From assembly GCF_004114955.1 (NCBI RefSeq), contig NZ_CP030053.1, positions 6,984,001 through 7,048,000 of the forward strand: DNA of 64,000 nt, in the 5' to 3' direction. Every line of letters begins with the position of its first letter. Position 1 is the first letter of the stretch. This document shows positions 9,060 through 17,803 of this stretch, one piece after another. The translations under genes were made by a program, and so were the position numbers. The notes below the pieces were generated by a model, which worked only from the letters and a program-made list of their open reading frames with translations, did no database searches and was not told where the DNA came from. The DNA is from Bradyrhizobium guangzhouense (GTDB taxonomy: Bacteria; Pseudomonadota; Alphaproteobacteria; Rhizobiales; Xanthobacteraceae).

Positions 9060-11518
9060 GGCGCGCGCTATGGGTGCTGGCGGTGCTGCTGAGCCATTGG
9101 CGCCGGCACCGGATGCAGTTCGCAACGCTGCTGATCGGGCTGATCGCGGCGACCGCGCTGTGGAGCGGCGTGCAGGCGATCAACCAGCAGGCCCGCAGCG
9201 CCTATGACCGCGCGGCGGCGACATTTGGCGGCGTTCGCACGGCGACATTGGTGGCGTCTGATACGGCGACCTTCCCGCAAGAGCTCTTTGTAAAACTCCG
9301 CCGCGCGGGCTGGCCGGTCTCGCCGGTGCTGGAAGGCCGGGTTCAGATCAACGGACGCTCGATCCGGCTGCTCGGCATCGAGCCGGTGACGCTGCCTGCC
9401 GATGTCGGCAATGCACCGCGGCTCGGAGCCGCGGACCTCAGCAGTTTCGTGGCGGCGCCCGGACAGACGCTGGTGGCGCGGGAGACGCTGAGCGATTTGC
9501 ACGAGGACGAAGGCACGACGCCCTCGATCAGCAGCGGCGCAAAGCTGCCGCCACTGCATGTGCAGCCGCAGCTGGTGCCTGACGTGCTGGTGGTCGATAT
9601 CGGCGTGGCGCAACGGCTTCTCAACAAGCCGAATCTGGTCTCGCGGCTTTTGATCGGCAAGGCCAAGGGCAAGCCGGCGGCGCTGCAAAGCGTCGTCGGC
9701 GATCGGTTGCGCCTGATGGAGCCGACCGCCGAGACCGAGCTGGAACGGCTCACCGACAGCTTCCATCTCAACCTCACCGCCTTCGGCCTGCTGTCGTTCT
9801 TCGTCGGCCTCTTCATCGTCAACTCGGCCGTCGGCCTTGCCTTCGAGCAGCGGCTGCCGATGCTGCGCACCTTGCGCGCTTGCGGCGCCTCGGCGCGGCT
9901 GGTCAACTCCGTGCTGGTGATCGAGCTGGTGGCGCTGGCGCTGGTCGCGGGGCTGATCGGGCTCGTCTGCGGCTACGTCATCGCGGCGGCGCTTTTGCCT
10001 GATGTCGCGGCGTCGCTGCGCGGACTCTATGGCGCACAGATTCCGGGGCAGCTCAGCTTGCGGCCGGAATGGTGGCTCGCCGGCATCGGCATCAGCGTGC
10101 TGGGTGCGATCGTGGCGGCCGCGACCAGTTTGATCAAGGCGATCAGGATGCCGGTGCTAGCGACCGCGCAGCCGCGGGCCTGGCAGCAGCGGCAGCGCCG
10201 CTGGCTCGTCCTGCAAAGCGCCGCAGCGTGCGCGGTGCTCGCGGTCGCGCTGCTGCTGCTTCGTTACGGCCAATCGCTGATTACTGGCTTTGGCGTGCTG
10301 GCTGCGCTGATGCTCGGCGCGGCGCTGATCCTGCCGGCCTTCCTCGAGCTGCTCCTGCTCGCAGGCCAGCGTCTTGCGCGCGGGCCGCTGGCACGGTGGT
10401 TCTGGGCCGACAGCCGGCAGCAGCTCTCGGGACTATCGCTGGCGCTGATGGCGCTGCTGCTCGCGCTATCAGTCAATGTCGGCGTGTCCACCATGGTGGA
10501 AACGTTCAGCCGCACCTTTGTCGGCTGGCTCGACGGACGCCTCGCCGCCGACGTCTATATCAGCGCCGCCGACAATGCGCAGAGCATTGCGATCCGCAAT
10601 TGGCTGAAGGACCGCAGCGAGGTGCAGGCGATCCTGTCGGGCGGGCGCGCGGAGACGCAGGTCGCGGGCCAGCCGGTGGAATTGCTCGGCCTGCCCGATC
10701 ACGCGCTCTATCGCGAGCGCTGGCCGCTGCTGGAGACCGCGCCGCGCGCCTGGACGCGGCTCGTGCCCGGCAATGCCGCCTTCATCAGCGAGCAGCTGAG
10801 CCGCCGCCTCAATATTCGCGTCGGCGACGTCATCGACGTGCCGGCGCCGGGCGGGAGCTGGGAGCTCGACATCGTCGGCATCTATGCCGATTACGGCAAC
10901 CCCAAGGGCCAGCTCGCGGTGAACGTCGCCGCACTGATCCGGCAGTTTCCGCAAACGCCGCAGACGCGGATCGGGCTGATTGTCCCGCGTGACAAAATCC
11001 CCGGCCTGATCGCGGCCTTGCAGAAGCAGTTCGCGCTCGACGACCGCGCGGTGGCCGATCAGGCGACGGTAAAGGCGGAATCGATCCGTATCTTCAACCG
11101 CACGTTTGCGGTGACGTCCGCGCTCAATGCCTTCACGCTCGGCGTCGCCGGCATCGCGCTTCTGACCAGCCTTCTGACGCTTGCGAACTCGCGCCTGCCG
11201 CAACTCGCGCCGCTCTGGGCGATCGGCATCACCCGGCCGCGCCTTGCCGCCATCGAGCTGACCAAAACGCTGTCGGTCGCGCTGTTCACCTCGCTGCTCG
11301 CCGTGCCGCTCGGGCTGCTGGTGGCCTGGTGCCTGATCGCGATCGTGAATGTGAAGGCGTTCGGCTGGCGCCTGCCATTCCACGTGTTTCCGCTGCAACT
11401 GGTGGAGCTGGTTGCGGTTGCGCTGGTCGCCTCGCTGCTGGCCGCGCTGCTGCCGGTGCTGCGGCTGGCGCGGATGCAGGCCGCACACCTCGTCAAGGTG
11501 TTTGCCAATGAGCGCTGA
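9056..11518 (+). CDS. FtsX-type ABC permease (AttF/AttG-like double permease)
   Basis: 820 residues. One N-terminal membrane segment (ATLLIGLIAATALWSG) precedes a periplasmic domain. A first FtsX transmembrane cluster covers about residues 235-335, then two more helices, a second periplasmic MacB-like domain (about 470-660), and a second FtsX cluster (about 675-815). It therefore contains both permease halves in one chain, as in lipid- or lipoprotein-extruding ABC systems (type VII fold) rather than solute importers. It lies between its ATPase gene (4-base overlap) and an AttH-like gene (11-base overlap). Confidence 0.87.
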   Translation: MRRALWVLAVLLSHWRRHRMQFATLLIGLIAATALWSGVQAINQQARSAYDRAAATFGGVRTATLVASDTATFPQELFVKLRRAGWPVSPVLEGRVQINGRSIRLLGIEPVTLPADVGNAPRLGAADLSSFVAAPGQTLVARETLSDLHEDEGTTPSISSGAKLPPLHVQPQLVPDVLVVDIGVAQRLLNKPNLVSRLLIGKAKGKPAALQSVVGDRLRLMEPTAETELERLTDSFHLNLTAFGLLSFFVGLFIVNSAVGLAFEQRLPMLRTLRACGASARLVNSVLVIELVALALVAGLIGLVCGYVIAAALLPDVAASLRGLYGAQIPGQLSLRPEWWLAGIGISVLGAIVAAATSLIKAIRMPVLATAQPRAWQQRQRRWLVLQSAAACAVLAVALLLLRYGQSLITGFGVLAALMLGAALILPAFLELLLLAGQRLARGPLARWFWADSRQQLSGLSLALMALLLALSVNVGVSTMVETFSRTFVGWLDGRLAADVYISAADNAQSIAIRNWLKDRSEVQAILSGGRAETQVAGQPVELLGLPDHALYRERWPLLETAPRAWTRLVPGNAAFISEQLSRRLNIRVGDVIDVPAPGGSWELDIVGIYADYGNPKGQLAVNVAALIRQFPQTPQTRIGLIVPRDKIPGLIAALQKQFALDDRAVADQATVKAESIRIFNRTFAVTSALNAFTLGVAGIALLTSLLTLANSRLPQLAPLWAIGITRPRLAAIELTKTLSVALFTSLLAVPLGLLVAWCLIAIVNVKAFGWRLPFHVFPLQLVELVAVALVASLLAALLPVLRLARMQAAHLVKVFANER

Positions 11519-12590
11519 TCGGGTTTCGCGGCGCGCATTTGCTGGCGGCATCGTCGCGCTTGCTCTCGCGCGCCGCGCCGGGGCGCAAGGCTATGCCGGG
11601 CTCGGCGAGACCGCCGACGGCTTCGCGAGGGTCACGCCTGGAAAAGTGTTCACCTTCCCCGCCGATCACGGGCCGCATCCGGATTTTCGCATCGAGTGGT
11701 GGTATCTGACGGCAAACCTCGTCGACAGCGCTGGCGCCGCTTGCGGACTGCAATGGACGTTGTTCCGCCAGGCTGCAAAGCCGGGGCCGCAAGAAGAAGG
11801 CTGGGCCAATCAGCAAATCTGGATGGCGCACGCCGCGGTGACGCGTGCCGACACGCACCGCTTCAACGAGCTGTTCTCACGCGGCGGCATCGGACAGGCG
11901 GGCGTCGAGGCCAAACCTTTCATGGCGTGGATCGACGATTGGGACATGAAGGGATCTGGGCGCACCGACGATCGCACCTTGTCGCCGGTGACGTTGAAGG
12001 CCTCAGGTACGGATTTCAGCTATGCGCTGACGCTGGAGGCCGATCGCCCGGTCGTGTTGCAGGGCGACGGCGGCTACAGCCGCAAGTCCGAGCGCGGACA
12101 GGCGTCGTACTATTACAGCCAGCCGTTCTATCGCGCGCGCGGCACGCTCACGATCGACGACATCCAGGTCGAGGTCTCTGGGCAGGCCTGGATGGATCGC
12201 GAATGGAGCAGCCAGCCGCTCGACACCGATCAGACCGGCTGGGACTGGCTGTCGTTGCATCTCGCCTCCGGCGACAAGCTGATGCTGTATCGGCTGCGCC
12301 AGAAGGACGGCAAGGACTATCCATTCGGCAATTGGATCAGCGCCGCGGGTGAGACACAGTTGATTGCGGGCCACGACATCCAGATGAGCCCGAAGGCCAC
12401 AGCCGAGGTTGCAGGCCGCAAGCTGCCGGTGGAATGGCAGATCGCCATCCCCTCGCGCTCGTTCTCGATTTCCTGCAAGCCGCTCAATCCGAAGGCGTGG
12501 ATGGGGACCGGCTTTTCCTATTGGGAAGGGCCGATCAGCTTTGCCGGCACGCATGACGGCGTTGGCTATCTCGAGCTGACCGGGTATTGA
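11508..12590 (+). CDS. AttH/CrtC-type lipocalin-like exported protein
   Basis: 360 residues from the ATG at 11508, inside the end of the permease gene. The N-terminus RVSRRAFAGGIVALALARRAGA carries an SRRxF twin-arginine motif, so Tat export is likely. The mature part shows the AttH/carotenoid 1,2-hydratase signature (ADHGPHPDFRIEWWYLTANL, WMDREWSSQPL, GWDWLSLHL). Relatives include Agrobacterium AttH, encoded with an ABC transporter in the same arrangement, and true carotenoid hydratases. No carotenoid genes are near, so a lipid-binding or lipid-modifying partner of the upstream extruder is the better inference. Confidence 0.85.
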   Translation: MSADRVSRRAFAGGIVALALARRAGAQGYAGLGETADGFARVTPGKVFTFPADHGPHPDFRIEWWYLTANLVDSAGAACGLQWTLFRQAAKPGPQEEGWANQQIWMAHAAVTRADTHRFNELFSRGGIGQAGVEAKPFMAWIDDWDMKGSGRTDDRTLSPVTLKASGTDFSYALTLEADRPVVLQGDGGYSRKSERGQASYYYSQPFYRARGTLTIDDIQVEVSGQAWMDREWSSQPLDTDQTGWDWLSLHLASGDKLMLYRLRQKDGKDYPFGNWISAAGETQLIAGHDIQMSPKATAEVAGRKLPVEWQIAIPSRSFSISCKPLNPKAWMGTGFSYWEGPISFAGTHDGVGYLELTGY

Positions 12591-12618
12591 GGCGCGATCT
12601 GTTTGAAGGGATTCCGCG

Positions 12619-13005
12619 ATGTACCATCTGACCGCACTCGTCACGCTGCTGGCGCTGGCATTCTATTTCTTCACCTGCATCAATGTCTCGCGGTCGCGGA
12701 CCAGGACCGGCGTCAAGGTGCCGGCGATGTCGGGCCATCCGGATTTCGAGCGCGCCTTCCGTATCCAGATGAACACGCTGGAGTGGATGCCGATCTTCCT
12801 GCCGTCGCTGTGGCTGTTCGCGATCTATATCAGCGACGCCATTGCAGCCGGCATCGGCGCGGTCTGGATCGTCGGACGCATCGTGTATTTCATCGGCTAT
12901 TCGCAGGCCGCCGCCAAGCGCGGACCGGGGTTTGCGATCCAGGCCATTGCGGCGATCGCGCTGTGGGCGGGGGCGCTGTGGGCGGCGGTGTCGAGGGTGG
13001 TGTGA
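12619..13005 (+). CDS. MAPEG family membrane protein
   Basis: 128 residues with four hydrophobic segments, the size and topology of MAPEG proteins (microsomal glutathione transferase/leukotriene synthase-like). The core motif FERAFRIQMNTLEWMPIFLP matches the RxxxNxxE signature in the family's first loop and second helix. Bacterial members are inner-membrane proteins, some with glutathione-dependent activity. It follows the AttH-like gene by 28 bases and may be co-transcribed with it. Confidence 0.85.
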   Translation: MYHLTALVTLLALAFYFFTCINVSRSRTRTGVKVPAMSGHPDFERAFRIQMNTLEWMPIFLPSLWLFAIYISDAIAAGIGAVWIVGRIVYFIGYSQAAAKRGPGFAIQAIAAIALWAGALWAAVSRVV

Positions 13006-13031
13006 GGCAACTGCGCTGCCACACACTCGGT

Positions 13032-13152
13032 GTCGTCCTGGCGAAAGCCAGGCCCCATAACCACAGGGCGTGGTTATGGGCTCGATGGTGACTCCGACCT
13101 GCCACGACAATTGTCTATCGGGGTAATGGGTCCTGGCTTTCGCCAGGACGAC
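13032..13152. repeat. Palindromic intergenic element with matching terminal hairpins
   Basis: It opens with GTCGTCCTGGCGAAAGCCAG and closes with CCTGGCTTTCGCCAGGACGAC, its near-exact reverse complement. The interior holds ATAACCACAGGGCGTGGTTAT, another hairpin. It fills the gap between the convergent MAPEG and binding-protein genes. Confidence 0.8.
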
Positions 13153-13159
13153 AGAGCAC

Positions 13160-14350
13160 CTACTTCGTCAGCGGACAGCCGCTGTCCTTGGCCGTCGCAA
13201 AGGCCTGGTCGCCGGGGACGACGGCGAGCTGCTTGTAATAGTCCCACGGCTTCTTCGATTCCGAGGGCTTCTTGACCTCGAACAGATACATGTCGTGGAC
13301 CATGCGGCCGTTCGCGAGCACCTTGCCCTTGGCGAAAGCGTCGTCGACCGGCAGCTCCTTCAGCTTCTTGGCGACCGCGTCAGTGTCCTTGGTGCCGGCG
13401 GCCTTCACCGCCTTCAGATAGCTCAGCGTCGCCGAATAGGTGCCGGCATGGATCATGCTCGGCATTCGGCCGGTGCGCTTGAAGAAGCGCTCGGAGAAGG
13501 CCCGCGAAGCATCGTCGTGATCCCAATAGAAGCCTTCGGTCAGGACCAGGCCCTGCGCCGCCTGCAAGCCCAGACCGTTGACTTCGGCGAGCGTCATCAA
13601 GAGGCCCGCGAGCTTCTGGCCACCCTGCACGATGCCGAATTCGGCCGCCTGTTTGATCGAGTTCGTGGTGTCCTGGCCGGCGTTGGCAAGACCGACGATC
13701 TTCGCTTTCGAGCTCTGCGCCTGCAGCAGGAAGGAGGAGAAGTCGGACGAGTTGAGGGGCACGCGGACCGAGCCCAACACCTTGCCACCACTGGCCGTGA
13801 CGATCTCGCTGGTGTCCTTTTCCAGCGCGTAGCCGAAGGCGTAGTCGGCGGTGAGGAAGAACCAGGTGTCGCCACCGGCCTTGGTCAGCGCACCGCCGGT
13901 GCCGACCGCGAGCGCGTGAGTGTCGAACGCCCAGTGGAATCCGTAGGGCACACACGACGCGCCCGTGATGGCCGACGTCGCGGCGCCGACCACAATGTCG
14001 ATCTTCTTCTTTTCCTTCGACAGCTCCTGCACGGCAAGCGCGACCGACGACGTCGTCAGCTCGGTGATCATGTCGACGTTCTCGGCGTCATACCAGCGAC
14101 GCGCGATGGAGGTGGCGAGATCAGGCTTGTTCTGGTGATCGGCGGTGACCATCTCGATCTTCTGGCCGAGCACCTCGCCGCCAAAATCCTCGATCGCCAT
14201 CTTGGCCGCTTCGACCGAGTACTTGCCGCCGTAATCGGCATAGACACCGGACTGATCGTTGAGGATGCCGATCTTGACGCCTTGCGCGAAGGCTGGCGCC
14301 GCCAGCAACAGGGCGGACGCTGCGACAGCGGCCAAAAGTCCTGATTTCAT
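13160..14350 (-). CDS. Periplasmic amino-acid-type ABC substrate-binding protein
   Basis: 396 residues with a clear Sec signal peptide (MKSGLLAAVAASALLLAAPAFA) and GGGAG seven bases before the ATG. The mature protein is a type I periplasmic binding protein of the branched-chain amino acid class (KIGILNDQSGVYADYGGKYS; GSVRVPLNSSDFSSFLLQAQ; SMIHAGTYSATLSYLKAVKA). No permease or ATPase gene lies beside it, so it must feed a transporter encoded elsewhere. Ligand unknown: in rhizobia this class also binds aromatic acids, amides and polyamines. Confidence 0.88.
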   Translation of the reverse strand: MKSGLLAAVAASALLLAAPAFAQGVKIGILNDQSGVYADYGGKYSVEAAKMAIEDFGGEVLGQKIEMVTADHQNKPDLATSIARRWYDAENVDMITELTTSSVALAVQELSKEKKKIDIVVGAATSAITGASCVPYGFHWAFDTHALAVGTGGALTKAGGDTWFFLTADYAFGYALEKDTSEIVTASGGKVLGSVRVPLNSSDFSSFLLQAQSSKAKIVGLANAGQDTTNSIKQAAEFGIVQGGQKLAGLLMTLAEVNGLGLQAAQGLVLTEGFYWDHDDASRAFSERFFKRTGRMPSMIHAGTYSATLSYLKAVKAAGTKDTDAVAKKLKELPVDDAFAKGKVLANGRMVHDMYLFEVKKPSESKKPWDYYKQLAVVPGDQAFATAKDSGCPLTK

Positions 14351-14471
14351 TCGTTATCTCCCGGCAGTGTTCTGTTTTGAAATCGCGCGGATAGTAGTGA
14401 AGAACAGCGCGCGTGCCCATTCATTTCGTGTTGGTGGTTAAGTATCGAAGATGCGTGCGACATTCTCCGTT

Positions 14472-14604
14472 GTCGTCCCGGGGCGCGCGTAGCGCGAGCC
14501 TGGGACCCATAACCACAGGGAGAGGTTTTGCGAAGACTCGGAGTTAACGGTGTCGCCCCACACTCCTCCCTGGGGTTATGGATCCCCGCCTATGCGGGGA
14601 TGAC
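14472..14604. repeat. Palindromic element, GTCGTCCCGG...GGGGATGAC
   Basis: The ends are GTCGTCCCGGGGCGCG and CCCCGCCTATGCGGGGATGAC. The inner CCCATAACCACAGGG and CCTGGGGTTATGG arms pair, and the centre contains GCGAAGACTCGGAGT, which recurs in the element at 62484. The rest of the 288-base gap (14351-14471, 14605-14638) holds the binding-protein promoter region, in which I see no convincing box. Confidence 0.8.
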
Positions 14605-14638
14605 ACCGAGGGCATGGAAACAGAGATGACCACAGCAA

Positions 14639-17600
14639 TCAGCCCGCCACCCCCGCCCCCTTCTCGTTCCGCCCCTCGGCCAGGTTCCGCACCACCACAT
14701 AGAAGATCGGGGTGAACAGCAGGCCGAACAGCGTGACGCCGATCATGCCGAAGAACACGGCGACGCCGACGGCTTGACGCATCTCGGAACCTGAGCCGGA
14801 CGAGATCACCAGCGGCAGCACGCCGAGGATGAAGGCGAAGGATGTCATCAGGATCGGCCGCAGGCGCAATCGGCAGGCCTCGATCACGGCCTCCAGCCGC
14901 GGCTTGCCTTCCTTCTCGATGTCGCGCGCGAACTCGACGATCAGGATCGCGTTCTTGGCCGCCAACCCGACCAGCACGACGAAGCCGATCTGGGTGAGGA
15001 TATTGACGTCCTGGCCCATGATGCGCACGCCGATGGTGGCCGCGAGCAGGCACATCGGCACGATCAGGATGACTGCGAAGGGCAGCGTCCAACTGCCATA
15101 TTGCGCCGCGAGCACGAGATAGACGAACAGCACGCAGATCGGGAATACGTAGAGGCCGGCATTGCCGCCGTTGATCTGCTGATAGGACAGGTCGGTCCAT
15201 TCGAAGGTGAAGCCGCTCGGCAAAGTCTCGTCGGCGAGCTTCTTGATGGCGTTGAGCGCGGTCGTCGAGCTCGTGCCCGGTGCAGGCTCGCCCTGCAATT
15301 CGGACGCCGCGTAGAGATTGTAGCGCGCGACGCGGTCGGGCCCCGAGACGTCCTTGAAGTCGACCACGCTGCCGAGCATCACCATGTCGCCCGAGGCATT
15401 GCGCGTGCGCAGGCGCGCGAGGTCGGCGGGCTCTTTCCGGAACGGGAAATCAGCCTGCGCGGTGACGTGGTAGGTGCGGCCGAACAGGTTGAAGTCGTTG
15501 ACATAGGTCGATCCGAAATAGGTCTGGATCGTGTCGTTGATGTTCGAGATGGGTACGCCGAGCTTCTGCGCCTTGGTGCGGTCGATGTCGACGAACAGCT
15601 GCGGCGTATTGGCCGAGAACGGCGAGAACACCGTGGGGGCGAGGAGTGCGGGCGATTTGCGCGCGGCGGCGACGAGCTCCTCGGTCGCCGATGCCAGCAG
15701 CTCCGGTCCACGGCCCTGCCGGTCCTGGATGCGGATGGCGAAGCCGCCGCCGGTGCCGATGCCGGGCACGGCGGGCGGCGGAATCACGATGATGAAGGCA
15801 CCCTGGATCGCGGCGAGGCGCTTGCGCAGCTCGGCCGTGATGACATTGGCCGTCAGGCCCTTCTTCAGCCGCACCTCGGGCTCGTCGAACACAGGGAACA
15901 GCGCGGCAGCATTGCCGGCCTGCGTTCGTGTCGCGCCCGAGAACCCGGCGAAGGCCGCCACGCGGATGATGCCTGGCGTGTCCAGCGAGATCCGCTCGAT
16001 CTCCCGCACGATCTCGGTGGTTCGCGCCAGCGATGCCGCCCCCGGCAACTGCACCGAGACGATGACGTAGCCCCGATCCTGCGCGGGGATGAAGCCCTGC
16101 GACGTCGTCCCGATCAACCAGCCAGCGCTGCCGATCAGCACGACATAAATCAGCAGCATCACCACCGAGTGCCGGATCACGAAATTGGCGAGACCAGCGT
16201 AGCCATGCGATAGCCGATCGAAGACACGATTGAAGGTGCTCGTGAAGGCGTTCCACCCGCGCGCGAGCAGATTCCAGGCGGCAGGCGGCCGCTTCTCCTC
16301 ATGCGGAGTGAGGATCTGCGAGGCCAGCGCCGGCGACAGCGTCAGCGAGCAGAAGCAGGAGATCGCGGTCGCAACTGCGATGGTCACTGCGAACTGCTGG
16401 AAGAACTGACCGGATATGCCGCCCAGAAACGCCGTCGGCACGAACACCGCGCACAGCACCAGCGCAATCGAGACCAACGCGCCGCCGACCTCCTCCATCG
16501 TCTTCAACGCGGCGTCGCGCCGGCTGAGGCCATGCTCGAGATGCCGCTCGACATTCTCGACCACGACGATGGCGTCGTCGACCACGATGCCGACCGCAAG
16601 CACAAGTCCGAACAGCGTCAGATTGTTGATGGAGAAGCCGAGCGCCGCCATCACCGCGAAGGTGCCGACCAGCGACACCGGAATCGCGATGATCGGGATG
16701 ATCGCCGGCCGCCAGCCCTGCAGGAACACCAGCACGACGACGACCACGAGCAACATGGCCTCATAGATGGTCTTGATCAGCTCGTGGACGGACTGCGCGA
16801 TGAACTCGGTCGGATTATAGCCGATGTTGAAGTCTAGACCCTTCGGGAAGCTCTGCTTGAGCTTCGCCATGGTGTCGGAGATGTTCTTGGCGGTCGCTAG
16901 CGCATTCGATCCCGGCCGCTGCGTCACCAGCATCGCGACCGCGGATTTGCGCAGCAGGAAGCTGTTGGTCGAATAAGCGAGCGCACCGAGCTCGATGCGG
17001 GCAACGTCGCGCAAGCGTACCGTGCGGCCATCGGAGCCGGCCTTGATCAGGATGTCCTCGAACTGCTTCTGATCCTTCAGTCGCCCGGTGAAGACGAGGT
17101 TTGGCTGGAAGGCGCGGTCGGCAATCGGCGGCTCCGCGATCTGGCCGCCGGCGATCTGCACGTTCTGGGCGCGGATCGCGGCCAGCACCTCGGTCGAGGT
17201 CAGGCCGAGATTGGCGATACGATCAGGGTCGAGCCAGAGTCGCATCGAATAGTCGCGCGCGCCAAAAATCTGGATGTCGCCGACGCCGTCGATGCGCAGC
17301 AGCTGGTCGCGGACCTGGAGCAGCGCGTAATTGGAGATGTAGAGCTGGTCGAACGTGTCGTCCGGCGACAGCATGAACACGACCATCAGGATGTCGGGCG
17401 AGTTCTTGCGGGTGACGACGCCGTTGCGCTGCACCTCGTCCGGGAGCTGCGGCTGCGCGATCGCGACGCGGTTCTGCACCAGCACCTGGGCCTTGTCGAG
17501 GTCCGTGCCGAGCTTGAAGGTGACCGTGATCGTCAGTTGTCCGTTCGAGGTGGCCTGGCTGTAGAGATACAGCATGTCCTCGACGCCGTTGATCTGCTGC

Positions 17601-17803
17601 TCGATCGGAGCGGCGACGGTGTCGGACACGGTTTGCGCCGAAGCGCCGGGATATTGGGTGGTGACGACGACGGTCGGCGGCACCACTTGCGGATATTCGG
17701 AGATCGGCAGCGTCGAATAAGCGAGCGTACCGACGATCAGGAGCACGATCGACAGCACCATCGCCAGGATCGGCTGGTTGATGGACAGGCGGCCAAGATT
17801 CAT
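14639..17803 (-). CDS. RND multidrug efflux pump, HAE1/AcrB family
   Basis: 1054 residues, standard length for an AcrB-type inner-membrane proton antiporter. Visible: N-terminal LGRLSINQPILAMVLSIVLLIVGTLAY, the porter domain with PTVVVTTQYPGASAQTVSDTV, and the proton relay helix with GIVVDDAIVVVENVERHLEHG carrying the two adjacent Asp residues essential in AcrB. The second half repeats the fold, with GLAAKNAILIVEFARD and LVISSGSGSEMRQAVGVAVFFGM. Its start overlaps the stop of the adaptor gene by four bases, so the pair forms an operon. No outer-membrane TolC-like gene is adjacent, so the pump probably borrows one. Confidence 0.95.
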   Translation of the reverse strand: MNLGRLSINQPILAMVLSIVLLIVGTLAYSTLPISEYPQVVPPTVVVTTQYPGASAQTVSDTVAAPIEQQINGVEDMLYLYSQATSNGQLTITVTFKLGTDLDKAQVLVQNRVAIAQPQLPDEVQRNGVVTRKNSPDILMVVFMLSPDDTFDQLYISNYALLQVRDQLLRIDGVGDIQIFGARDYSMRLWLDPDRIANLGLTSTEVLAAIRAQNVQIAGGQIAEPPIADRAFQPNLVFTGRLKDQKQFEDILIKAGSDGRTVRLRDVARIELGALAYSTNSFLLRKSAVAMLVTQRPGSNALATAKNISDTMAKLKQSFPKGLDFNIGYNPTEFIAQSVHELIKTIYEAMLLVVVVVLVFLQGWRPAIIPIIAIPVSLVGTFAVMAALGFSINNLTLFGLVLAVGIVVDDAIVVVENVERHLEHGLSRRDAALKTMEEVGGALVSIALVLCAVFVPTAFLGGISGQFFQQFAVTIAVATAISCFCSLTLSPALASQILTPHEEKRPPAAWNLLARGWNAFTSTFNRVFDRLSHGYAGLANFVIRHSVVMLLIYVVLIGSAGWLIGTTSQGFIPAQDRGYVIVSVQLPGAASLARTTEIVREIERISLDTPGIIRVAAFAGFSGATRTQAGNAAALFPVFDEPEVRLKKGLTANVITAELRKRLAAIQGAFIIVIPPPAVPGIGTGGGFAIRIQDRQGRGPELLASATEELVAAARKSPALLAPTVFSPFSANTPQLFVDIDRTKAQKLGVPISNINDTIQTYFGSTYVNDFNLFGRTYHVTAQADFPFRKEPADLARLRTRNASGDMVMLGSVVDFKDVSGPDRVARYNLYAASELQGEPAPGTSSTTALNAIKKLADETLPSGFTFEWTDLSYQQINGGNAGLYVFPICVLFVYLVLAAQYGSWTLPFAVILIVPMCLLAATIGVRIMGQDVNILTQIGFVVLVGLAAKNAILIVEFARDIEKEGKPRLEAVIEACRLRLRPILMTSFAFILGVLPLVISSGSGSEMRQAVGVAVFFGMIGVTLFGLLFTPIFYVVVRNLAEGRNEKGAGVAG

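Noticed and set aside
11508..12590. Naming the AttH-like gene a carotenoid 1,2-hydratase (CrtC)
   Set aside because: The fold is shared, but no carotenoid genes are near and the operon partner is an ABC extruder, so the broader name is safer.
15101..16213. A long plus-strand frame opposite the RND pump gene (and similar ones at 19800-21488, 21784-23805, 28298-29374, 29944-31638, 51434-53578, 54991-56736)
   Set aside because: All lie antisense to genes with full domain evidence, have shadow-like composition and lack ribosome binding sites.
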